Shown one piece after another: positions 49,877 to 59,549 of a DNA stretch of 60,000 bases. Source of the DNA: Polytrichum commune (taxonomy: Eukaryota > Streptophyta > Polytrichopsida > Polytrichales > Polytrichaceae); assembly GCA_950295325.1 (NCBI GenBank), contig OX485804.1, positions 3,226,001 to 3,286,000 on the forward strand, read 5' to 3'. The notes under the pieces are model-generated. The model made no database searches, was not told where the DNA came from, and saw only the letters and a list, made by a program, of their open reading frames with translations. A program made the position numbers and the translations under genes. Each line of letters begins with the position of its first letter. The first letter of the stretch is position 1.

Positions 49877-50222
49877 TAGACCTCAAGAAGTAAAGCCGCA
49901 ATTGACCCTACCACTGCACTATTTTGGGGTCAATTTGAATGTAGCAATTTCTCCTATTCATAGATTGTGTACTACAAAATAAACAAATAGACCCATTGTA
50001 CAAATGGACTCATGCCTCAATCACACCAACCTTTCCGTCTAGTTCTAGCTGTGAAATTGTTGGGGATTATGTTTAGAAAGTGGTGTTGGCCCACCACTTT
50101 TCACACTATCATAGTCGGAGATGTTGACGGATGGTGCTAGATTGGCCTGGTGTGATTATTAGCCCCTTTAGTCTTCATCCAATGAACTTTTTATTGACCT
50201 TCTAGGACATTGTTGAGGGTTA

Positions 50223-50712
50223 GGGGCGCTTCATTCTATGGCCAAAGGTCGAAGCGCCATCGATTTCCACCAATCATATTGCAAGAAACCAAGAGTTTGG
50301 CCTCTCGACCCTTCACACTAAGGCCAAAGTCCAAAGGCCGTCGCAATCTAAAACGATTACTTTTTGAAGAAGGCGGTGGACTCTCGAAGGAAGTTTGGGG
50401 TCGGTTGGGAATGGAAACCCAAACTATAGTCAAGAGGCCGTCGGTTTTTTTTTCCATAAAATAATCAATCATTGACAAAATCTTAACCGTTAGATTGGAG
50501 GGGTTGTTTTGGGCACGGAATAAAGTGGGACGCTCCTTTGGGTTTGGACTTTGGGCTTGGCCTTTGGAAGCTTCACACAATGCCTAGCCAAAGACTCCAA
50601 TTACTATATTTTATTGACTATTTTCAGCCCATTGCTTTGGACTCTCCACAAAGTTTGGCCACTCAATCCCATGGCCTCTCTCGACTTCAATGGCCATAGT
50701 GTGAAGCGACCC
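50223..50712. mobile_element. Tourist-like MITE, copy 2 (490 bp)
   Basis: The left end is TTA|GGGGCGCTTCATTCTATGG and the right end, inverted, is TTA|GGGTCGCTTCACACTATGG. It shares colinear sequence with 9187-9737 (gaaacccaaactat, ggggttgttttgggca, tttgggcttggcctttgga, atcccatggcctctc). It lacks the TC run of that copy. Confidence 0.85.
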
Positions 50713-51941
50713 TAAGATTGAACAATGCACAAAGAAGAGAATGTTTAGATTAAAGTAAAAGAATTGTTCTTGTGAGATTTCAATGCAGCTTTCAATGACT
50801 CCCAAACGGAATGGGTCAAACAGTGAATGCTGGAGCGCCCGGCGATTCACCGGGTCACAGACTCTTGTTCACTACCTTACCCACCCGGCGTTTAACCGGG
50901 TGACCCGGCCCCCCCGAAGCCGCAGTGGGAAATGAATCCTGGTTCGTTGGTGATTCTCGGGCGCTCGGCACTTCACCGGGCGTGGGCCCTCCGACCCGAG
51001 GAACCTTGGCCGAGCTTGAAGAGGACCTCGCCCGGAATTTCGCCGGGCACCCCGCCGTCTCTCTTCCCCTCGGGGTGGCTTCAGGCTGCGCTTCTCCTCC
51101 TGTCGTTGCAGCTGCGCCCTCGCTGCTGCGAATTTGTTGACCTTCGAACTCGTCACCACTGCGTGCGAGTGGCGGAGGGAGAGCTGTAGGAGCGACAGAG
51201 AGGGGCGGAAAAAGAAAAAGAAAAAAAAGAAAAAAAGAAAATGTGAAGAAAAAATCAGAGGCGGAACGGTACTCGGTTGCGTTTTCTAGACTGAAAGGAG
51301 AGCAATTTGGGAACAGATGGAGCAGCAATCGGTTTGCCGCAATTGAAACTTAGGTATGATTTCACTTTTTCCTATTCTCAGCGTTCGTATGCCGATTTCT
51401 GATGTTTAAAGAACGGAAGGTTACAACGTCGGTAAAACAGAATGTGATAGGTTATGAGAATGCATGGTGTAATTTGAGAAGTCGTTGATTTTATTACTGT
51501 TTCTGGATTGGTGGCGATTGGTGCAGTGTACAAACCCGCAGCAAGGGTTTGCGAGTTCTGTTGTACTTAGTTGATTTATTAGTTTTTAGGTCTAGGGTTT
51601 CAGGGGTCCGAGTTCAGCTTATCGTGCTTGGAAATTGGTTGGGCGATGTTGCTTTAAAGGTTAGATTGGCTGCATGTGATTTAATCAGTTAGAGGGTTTG
51701 GATTGGTAGGGCAGAGTTGTTGCAAAGAGCATCGCTGTGTCCATGGTCCTCATCTGATTCAATTAGAGGCTATGGTGTTTGGAAATTGGTTGGGTGATGT
51801 TGTAAGGAGTGCAAAATTTGGATGCATGTTTGTTAACCGGTTGAGCATCTGAATTGGCAGGTGAGAGTTGTTGCAAAGAGCATGGCTGTGTCAATGGTCC
51901 TGATCTAGACGAAAGCAGGGGTGAGCATGGCATGAGCGAGA
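50713..51941 (+). promoter_or_regulatory. GC-rich upstream region and leader of HARBI1-like gene
   Basis: About 50830-51200 is CpG-rich, unlike the flanks. It holds four 19-bp imperfect dyads, CCGG-n7-CCGG type, at 50837-50855, 50883-50901, 50963-50981 and 51030-51048. A direct repeat of about 129 bp (51629-51755 and 51780-51908; shared ggaaattggttggg, ttgttgcaaagagcat) lies before the start codon. Two short upstream ATGs, at 51926 (ATGGCATGA) and 51932 (ending at 51961), precede the ATG used at 51942. Confidence 0.55.
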
Positions 51942-53300
51942 ATGAGGGCTCCTGGTGGTGATGGCCGCATCAACAAGAACAGGAAGTGGCAACTTCTGCT
52001 GCTCCTACTGCTTGATGAGGAAGAGGAGAGGCAACAGCTGTGGGAAGATCGGCAACAAGCGCTCGCCTACTTGCAATGGCAGCAGCAGCATGCTCGTCGT
52101 CGCGCATGTCTCCAACGCTATTACAGTCAGTTGCAAGCTGCATATGCAGACCTTGATGTGCTTGAAAGCTGCCGGTTGCGACGAGCTCATGTGGGAGCGG
52201 CTGCCTTGGGAGCAGCCGTGTCGACTCAGCAGAGTGTCCACCGCCGACTGTGGGTGAAGAATCGGTCACAGGCATGGTGGGCGCAATGTAACCATCCGGG
52301 CTTCCCAGACCGTGAGTTTCATGCGGCGTTTCGAATGTCCCGTGCCACATTTGACCTCATCTGTGAGCAGCTCGCTGGAGCTGTGGCAAAAGAGAACACC
52401 ATGCTTCGGGCAGCCATACCTGTGCAACAAAGAGTAGCAGTTTGCATTTGGCGATTGGCCACCGGGGAGCCGCTGCGGCTCGTCTCAAAACGATTTGGGC
52501 TCGGGATTTCAACTTGTCACAAGATGGTCTTGGAGGTATGTGCTGCAATCAATGATGTACTCCTCCCAAAGTATGTGCAGTGGCCATCAGCCGAACGACT
52601 CCAGCAAGTGACGCAGGAGTTTGAAAGCCTCTCTGGAATGCGCAATGTCGTCGGGGCCCTTTACACAACACACATACCCATCATTGCTCCCAAGATCAAT
52701 GTGGCTGCGTACTTCAACAAGCGGCACACAGAGCATAACCAAAAAACATCATACTCCATCACATTGCAAGGTATGGTTGACGTCCGTGGATCCTTCACAG
52801 ACGTTTGCATTGGATGGCCAGGGTCTATGTCTGACGAGCGTGTGTTTGAGAAATCAAACTTGTATCGGCGTGGGATGAGTGAAGACCTGCGGGGCATGTG
52901 GGTAGTGGGAGGCCCAGGGTACCCACTTCTTGATTGGCTCTTGGTTCCATATGTGCAACACAATTTGACATGGGCACAACATCAGTTTAACGAGAAAGTC
53001 ACAGAGGTTTTGCAAGTGGCACGCAGTGCTTTTTGCCGTCTCAAAGGTCGCTGGCGATTTCTACAGCGGAGGACCGAGGTGAAGTTGCAAGAGCTTCCAG
53101 CCGTCCTGGGTGCATGCTGTGTGCTCCACAATGTCTGTGAAATGCACAATGAAGAATTTGATCCTGAGTTGGCCTTTGAGGTTATAGATGACGACATGCT
53201 TCCTGACAACTGTAATTTTCCTATTTCAGCCATGCAATCTCGGGATGCCATTGCCCACAATCTGCTGCACAAAGTTCATTCAGGCTCTTCTTTTTTGTGA
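51942..53300 (+). CDS. HARBI1/ALP1-like protein, transposase-derived, probably domesticated
   Basis: Intronless, 452 residues from ATG 51942 to TGA. Residues about 1-110 are Leu/Gln/Glu-rich and likely helical. 176-200 look like a helix-turn-helix (EPLRLVSKRFGLGISTCHKM). 235-400 match the DDE_4 nuclease fold of PIF/Harbinger transposases (GALYTTHIPI, YFNKRHTE, CIGWPGSMSDERV, RLKGRWR, LGACCVLHNVCE). The closest family I recall is the conserved Arabidopsis At5g12010/At4g29780-type ALP1/HARBI1-like group. In active transposases the first motif is G-x-[IL]-D-x-T-H; here Tyr241 replaces Asp. Asp298 remains. The glutamate of I-E-R-x-F-G is replaced near Arg361. Cleavage is therefore unlikely. Relatives such as ALP1 act with chromatin regulators; a similar nuclear role is inferred. 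No transposon ends flank the gene. Confidence 0.92.
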   Translation: MRAPGGDGRINKNRKWQLLLLLLLDEEEERQQLWEDRQQALAYLQWQQQHARRRACLQRYYSQLQAAYADLDVLESCRLRRAHVGAAALGAAVSTQQSVHRRLWVKNRSQAWWAQCNHPGFPDREFHAAFRMSRATFDLICEQLAGAVAKENTMLRAAIPVQQRVAVCIWRLATGEPLRLVSKRFGLGISTCHKMVLEVCAAINDVLLPKYVQWPSAERLQQVTQEFESLSGMRNVVGALYTTHIPIIAPKINVAAYFNKRHTEHNQKTSYSITLQGMVDVRGSFTDVCIGWPGSMSDERVFEKSNLYRRGMSEDLRGMWVVGGPGYPLLDWLLVPYVQHNLTWAQHQFNEKVTEVLQVARSAFCRLKGRWRFLQRRTEVKLQELPAVLGACCVLHNVCEMHNEEFDPELAFEVIDDDMLPDNCNFPISAMQSRDAIAHNLLHKVHSGSSFL

Positions 53301-53689
53301 TATGGTAGGCACTGCGACACACTTCCACCACCAATGTCAGTTCCACCACTCAACTGTACCATTTACACTTTATGCAATACCGTGCTTTTTTTTCTTCTGC
53401 AAAGATTTTTAATCCTGAGGCTGGTGGCTACAAGGGTGTAAATTTTGCGTAAATCACTTCCATATCTTTCCTTGCTTCTAGGAAGACAGTTGAATGGTTT
53501 TATCCTGTTTGTGGAGATTATGCATTGTCATTCTGGCCTGATCTTTCTATGGTCTTTACATATGATCTGCTACTGAATCCTGCTATGATATGAAGTCCTG
53601 AAGTGCGTTTGAAACTATTGTCTTTTGCTGTTTGTTACCCTAAGTGGGCCTTCAATGGACATTTTCAGCTATGCACCCACTTCTTGTAG
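53301..53689 (+). other. 3' flank of HARBI1-like gene
   Basis: Probably 3' UTR followed by intergenic sequence; no feature is recognised. Confidence 0.5.
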
Positions 53690-53850
53690 GATGTGAAACA
53701 TGCAATTAATGTGAGATGATTGCCAAATCCAAATTATGGCTGTAGTAATTGTCCTCATAATTCTCACAGCTCACATGAATATAGTCTTCATTGGCACAGT
53801 GAAGATTCTTTGTGCTCACTAAATGGTCATATAGATCCCCCCAATAATCT
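53690..53850. repeat. REP-B dispersed element, second copy
   Basis: It shares colinear phrases with 25399-25563 (gtaggatgtgaaacatgcaatta, written here in part, then gatgattgccaaatc, ctcacatgaatat, tggtcatatag). The 5' foldback arm of the other copy is missing. Confidence 0.55.
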
Positions 53851-53970
53851 TGACTGTTAAACCTAGAATGGTTGAGTAATTTCTGAGCTCATATACTCAA
53901 ATGTAGGTGTTTGATTAAGAAAATAATTGAGTAAAACATGCATACCTTACAACTATGCTTACTAGGAGAC

Positions 53971-54863
53971 GTGGGTGTCATTCGGTTTGTTTTCATGTTC
54001 TCCAACTTCTACTAAGTAGTTTTATAGAATGAAACTTGTGTTGAATTAGCAAATCTATGATGAAGCATCAATGAAAATTGGATTGAAAATCTAATCTCCC
54101 ATGATATAGTTGTGATTATTGCGAGTGCATGTTTGTTGATTCCTTAACCATTAACTTCTTGAGAGCACTTTTGGGCTTTGACTCTTGAAGGCAACTTCAT
54201 CCAAAATGAAGGTGCTAGGAAGGTCACAACAGGGTATCATTGTGTTCCTCATGAAATTTTCTTGCCAATGGTGATATCCCATTCCAATATGAAATGATAG
54301 TTGCTCACAAGAGATTTTTAAAGTCAAGAATGAACTAACTTTCTCAATTGTCGATACATTAGTGCATATTATATGAATTGAATATTATCAAACTTTTGTG
54401 AACTTTTTTTCTCACCTCAAAGTATATATATTTATTCTTAATATAATCTTGAACGTTTGGCCTATAATTTTTATTGCATATATGTATCACAATTTCTTGA
54501 AGTTTAATGATTCTAAATCGATTATATACAAGTCATAGAATTCACTACATATTGTTACCATATTCATGTGATTAGAGATCCATTAGCAACAACCTTTTCT
54601 TTTAGGTATAATAAAAACTAAACTCTAAAACGCTTAGTTTTTAGATGACCTAATGAAACCACAAATACACTCCAAGAACTTAAGGGTTAATCGAATATAT
54701 AGGTCGTGCAATTGAGTGTGGAGCAGTTAATGTGAAGACAAAGTCCAACGTCTTCTCAACATGTATGGTTATGGTGTTTGTTCTTTGATCCTCACCTAAT
54801 CACACACCAATCAAATCTAGGTGTCGGAATAAGACAAGTGACCGAGTAACACTCGCATACCTT
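53971..54863 (-). repeat. REP-A dispersed element, copies D/E, split by about 490 bp
   Basis: On the minus strand the element starts near 54863 (gtatgcgagtgttactcggt) and ends near 53971 (aaaccgaatgacacccacgt). The match to copy B is broken between about 54190 and 54670, where unrelated AT-rich sequence lies. It is read as one element with an insertion. Confidence 0.55.
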
Positions 54864-55172
54864 ATATGTTCTTTGTTCATTTTGTTTGCATTTCATAAAT
54901 TCTCTGGAGAATTCAAAGTACCCAATTGTTAAGTGTGTTGCTAGCTATAATCCGTGTTTATTCTTGGGTCATATTCTTGTATAATATGGAGGCGGGCATC
55001 GGGTCATTTGACAATACGAACGGACACTTCATTCACGCCGGCCCCTTAATTGGGACCGGAGTTTCTATCTATAATATGGAGGTCCTCTTGTGCCAATGTA
55101 TATGTGTGAACAATGGGCAGTGACGGGTATATTCATATTTCATTCTCCAGATACTGTCCCTTTAAAGAGTAA

Positions 55173-55285
55173 GGGCCACTTCACACACAAGACTAAGGGC
55201 CCATGGCCGTTGCACTTCAAGCACTCTCATTGGTGGAAAAGGAGGAGCCGGTCCAAGTTCGTTTCACACTACGTTGGAGGGACCC
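55173..55285. mobile_element. short Tourist-like MITE, second copy (113 bp)
   Basis: It begins TAA|GGGCCACTTCACACAC and aligns with the reverse complement of 24644-24755. The right end (GAGGGACCC|ATG) is less certain. Confidence 0.5.
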
Positions 55286-55369
55286 ATGGAGTATGTGAAT
55301 GCAAGATGGATGTAAAGTCTACATGGATTCCTACATGGCACCAAATGGATCACGTTGTCGTGAAGTAAA

Positions 55370-55914
55370 CTTTCACATGTTGTGAAACAAACTTTTACCA
55401 AAAAATAAAAATAAAAATAAAAATAAAACTTTTACAAGAATAGATAGTATAAGGAAAGGTTATGAGTGATCACCTAGTTGTCTTGAAATAGTGGGTTGCC
55501 TAAAGTTAGATAGTTGATAGTTATTCATTGAAAGTTTCTTAGAAGATAGAGAGTTGTCTTAAGTTAATAGTTAAAAGTTAGTTGATTGGTAGATATCTAT
55601 AGAAAGCTGCTTAGACGATAGTGAGTTACTTTAAGTTAGTAGTTAAGAGTTAGATAGTTGAGAGTTATCTATAGGAAGTTGCTAAAGAAAAAGTGAGTTG
55701 TCTTAAGTTAGGTGTATGGATGTCTAAAATGCGAATGGATATATAAAGTTGGGGAAGAGGAAGTCTTCTCTCTCCTCCAAACAATTTCCACACTCTCATG
55801 TTTTCATCAAGAGTTTCAAGTTTTGAGTTTGATTTTCCCCATCCTTAACTTAGTCCAGTTGCAACTAGGAACCCCGCGTTGTCCCCTAGCTAAGTTCTCT
55901 ATCTGACATTTTGG
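55370..55914 (+). repeat. 5' LTR-like segment with about 76-bp tandem repeats
   Basis: Three imperfect copies of a unit containing gagttgtcttaagttagt and tagttatctataggaagttg lie at 55480-55715. The segment ends CTGACA just before the primer-site-like sequence. The left boundary is not resolved and the matching 3' LTR is outside the window. Confidence 0.45.
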
Positions 55915-55962
55915 TGCTTCCACTAAGAGACGCTTTGGGGCAACTAGATTGGTTAGGGCATA

Positions 55963-56335
55963 ATGGGGGAGAATGAAGACGCTACGGGAGGGAGACAGAA
56001 CATGGAAGATGTTTTAGGAGCACTAGCCATATTTATGGAGCAGAATAGAAGAAATTATGGTAGTCATGAGGCTACAAAAGCCCTCAAAGGTGTTGTTTGA
56101 TAAAGTTGGTAGATTTGAAGGGAAAAATATTACAAGTTTCTTGGGGATATATGTATGTGAATTTGAGGTGCATCAAGTACAAGAGGGTCGTATGATGCAG
56201 ACCTTTAACTTAGCCGTGGTTCCTGAAATTCGTGAGAGAATCCAAGAGATTCGGGAGGATGCTAATGTGACGTCTTGGGCTACATTTGAAGAGTGTTTAG
56301 GGTTGATGAGATTGGATAGATGTTTGCCTTAAGAT
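55963..56335 (+). pseudogene. gag fragment of gypsy element
   Basis: It opens with ATG at 55963. A stop at about 56098 and a frame change follow. The second frame (from 56057) shows FDKVGRFEGKN and TSWATFEECL, phrases of the gag region in this retroelement lineage. It is much shorter than a normal gag. Confidence 0.6.
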
Positions 56336-56337
56336 GT

Positions 56338-56437
56338 GATAGTAAGGGCAATAGTGACAAAATCAATGAACGAGAGGATTAACGAGGAGGAATGAAACCT
56401 CTCGTTCATTGATTTTGTCACTACTGCCCTTACTATC
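56338..56437. repeat. 40-bp inverted repeat inside gypsy element
   Basis: 56338-56377 and 56398-56437 are inverted copies with one mismatch and a 20-base spacer. The phrase aacgaggaggaatgaaacct in the spacer region recurs at about 56463 (one base different). Confidence 0.95.
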
Positions 56438-56532
56438 ATCGTTTGTCCTTTCTTTGAAGACTAACGAGGAGGAAAGAAACCTCGATGAGAGCTAAGCAAA
56501 CGAGGTTGTTATGGAGGTAGAAGTAACACAAT

Positions 56533-57072
56533 GTGAAATTGAAACAAATTGGACGAGTGATGGTGATGTGTGGAAATTTTTTTAGTCATTTATTTAAGGC
56601 AAAAGTTACTTCAGAAACACATGTGAAATTTGGAGGCCTTAGAGAGCCAATCTTAGCATTGATCGATCATGACTCCGAAATCAATATTATGTCAAAAAAT
56701 ATTTATGAAAAATGCAAATTGCCAATTGATACCAACCATGGATGGGTGTTGAAAGCTGCCAATGATGGAAGAGATAGCCTTTATGGAGCATGTCCAGCAG
56801 TGCAGATCAAAATTGAAGACGTGGAGGTGGAGCAAAATTTCTTTGTACAAAATCAAGGAAGTTATCAAGCCATCTTGGGACAACCATATATCACTGTAAC
56901 AAGGATGGGGACCAAGGTACTTGATGATGGTTCACAATATGCCAAGATTCGTAGTCTTAATGGAAGAAAGTCAATCGAATTTCTCACCGTAAGGCTAGAT
57001 CATGAGAGGCATAGGGATCAACTTAGAGATATTTCTATGGTCTATAAGCATGATGATTTTTTGGATTTTTAG
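56533..57072 (+). pseudogene. retropepsin-like protease fragment of gypsy element
   Basis: A 179-codon open stretch. ALIDHDSEINIMS matches the active-site block of plant gypsy proteases, with Asp in place of the usual Gly/Thr after the catalytic Asp-His. The downstream block AILGQPYIT is typical of the same fold. Frame ends at TAG 57070. Confidence 0.75.
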
Positions 57073-57586
57073 ATTGCACACGTGGATGATGGGGTACTAC
57101 GGGTGCAAAGGAATTTTCTAGTATAACAAACCCCAGTGTACAAAAAAATAGTTATAATATTTGGAATTTAGGAGATGATGAATTTGTGAATTTTCAGAAG
57201 GTAGAGAATTTGGATTCTTCATATAAAAGATTCATCAAAAAATAGAAAAGAGACTAAAAAGAGTTGGTATAATTTTGAATGATGGGTGTATTTCTGGAAT
57301 TATTAGAGAAAAATGATTTTCAGATGATGTTTTACGAGTTTTAGAGACTTTGCAAGGAGAGGTCACATCGTGTACCCAATTAGTGGTGGAGATTTATTCA
57401 ATTGGATTGTATGAAGAGATTTTGAAATTTGATACGGAATCAATGATGGTTAGGAGTTATGGCTTGAAAACTGAGGCAATAGTGACCACGAAGTATAAAA
57501 CCGTGGCTAAGAAGGTGAAGTCAGTGACAACACAACTCTGAGCGGATTCTGAAGATCATTTCAAGAAGGTTGAAGAAGAACCTAGA

Positions 57587-59549
57587 TTGAGGGGGATAAG
57601 ACATATTAGGCACAAGTTTACAGAAGAAACATTGGCCAAATTGAAGATTGAAGGAGATGAGGTTTTGAAAGAAGCTGAGAAGAAAAAAATCCAAGAAATG
57701 ATCTTCAGGCATGATAAGGCTTTTGCTTCTTTACCGGATGAAATTAGATGTGTTAATCCAAAGATTGTTGTTCCAATGGTTATTTTTATTGTTTCACTTG
57801 TGCGTTGGGGTTTAAAGCCAATTCTTGTACCAAGAGCCTTGCTACCTAAGTTGAATCTGTTGAAGGAGAAGTTGCAGATGGGAATACTGAAACAATCTAT
57901 GGCCCCATATTCCAATCGTTGGTTCACATTGCCAAAGAAGTTTGAAGCTTTGAGATTTATCCAAGACATGCAGCCAGCCAACAAGGTGACAATTATAAAC
58001 AAATGATCATGACCGATTATAGATAGATTGCTGAGGCGTTTGCGGGGCATTCAATTTATTCTATTGATGATATTTACTTAGGTTATGATCAGTTTCAGCT
58101 TGCATCGGAGAGTAAAGATTTAACAACCATGAAGACACCATTTGTCGCAACCCTTGCTAGCCCCCTAAGCAATCTTGCCAATTTTCGTTTCTAGCAAAGG
58201 TTACGAGCGCTAACCATTCGCATACCGCCATGCTAATGGTTAGCTCCTCCTGCCCCGGACCTTATAGTTCATAGGAGGGAACCAACCCTCCTACTTTGCT
58301 TTCGGGATTCACCCATTAATCGGTAACCCATTCCTAGATGTGGACTTCCATCCATGGAAGTCGAATCCCATGTTGATCATCGCATTGCCGGAGCAACACT
58401 ACAACAACCCGAACCATACTAGGCAACTATGGCCTCACAATGGGCCAATGCCCATGGAGGCCTTGCCGTTCGGCCTCGGGTGGGTGAGGCCACACCACCT
58501 CACCCATATAAGCCTCTAGGACTTCACGCGGGGCCCCTACCCACCGTCAACCAACCTCTTGTCTCTCTACCAAGAGTTGGGGCCAAGTGGACATTTTCCT
58601 TTAGCTGCTGGGCCTAGAACCCCCCCAGCAGCTTCAGACCATCATAACTTCCTTGTATGATGTTTGATCATAACAACCAACCACTCCATCTTCATCTACG
58701 CTTCACGTAGATGCCGATGGACTCCTCACTTGCCCCATTCGGGCAAGTATTGAGGAAGTTATGCCTGTTTGAACCTTGGCAGTCCCGGGAATCACTCCCA
58801 GGCACTGCTGTACCAGGGCGCTGTCCCGGGACAGCGCCCCACTCAAATGGCCATAACTCCTAGCTCACACCTCCGATTGAGGTGTTCTTGAGCATTCTAG
58901 AATCACCACGCCATGAGCTACGCATAGCTCATGGCCTTACCCTTGTGCCTCCTAGTCTCCGTGGGTGGGAGGCGTTCCCAACGCCCGGGGCCCTCACCCA
59001 CACTAGGATCACTTGGGCCCTCTCACCAACGGCGCCACAAGTCCCGGGTGTCACTCCAGGGTCCCCCTTGTGCCCATGGTGTTTCGGGCACTCCTCATGG
59101 AGAGGTGCGCGACGCCATTAGGACTTATAAGAATGTGTATTTTGCCTCAAGGTGCCACTAACTCAGTGGCTCATATGCAAAGTGTCATGAATATAATTAT
59201 CAGGGAATTTATACCTGAGAAGACTATTCATTTTGTAGATGATATATCTATCAAAGGTTGCAAAGAGGATATCAAAGATTCTACATTGGATGCAGATGGA
59301 TGTAGAAGATTTGTGAATGATCATATTGAAGATGTGGAGAGGATTTTGAAAAGGCTTGAAGAGGTGGATCTAACATTATCCATTGACAAGTCCCAATTTG
59401 AAGTTGATGAGATTTTGGTGGTTGGAGACTTGTATGGGAGATATGGACGAAAATCCAACCTTGAGGAGGTTGATGTTATTACTAGGATGAAGACATGTAG
59501 TAGCATTATTGAAGTGAGAAGATTTCTGGGAGCTTGTGTATTCTATTAA
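57587..59549 (+). pseudogene. reverse transcriptase of gypsy element, interrupted
   Basis: The first part, 57587-58142, includes LVPRALLPKL and PYSNRWFTLPKK, then shifts frame near 58010 and reads YDQFQLA to the break. It resumes at 59115 with MCILPQGATNSVAHMQ and FVDD, the polymerase catalytic motif (YxDD class), to a stop at 59547. Between them lies the insertion 58143-59114. Confidence 0.88.
58143..59114. mobile_element. solo-LTR-like insertion in RT (972 bp)
   Basis: It begins TGTCGC and ends GCGACG, and is flanked on both sides by CCATT (58138-58142 and 59115-59119), a 5-bp target duplication. Removing it restores continuity of the RT reading frame, which fixes both borders. It has no ORF with a recognisable domain and is more GC-rich than the host element. 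It contains a perfect 24-bp palindrome (58816-58839) and a 10-bp hairpin (58909-58932). Confidence 0.85.

Noticed and set aside
51970-53272. Antisense and frame-shifted ORFs over the HARBI1-like gene
   Set aside because: They are shadows of a conserved 452-codon frame.
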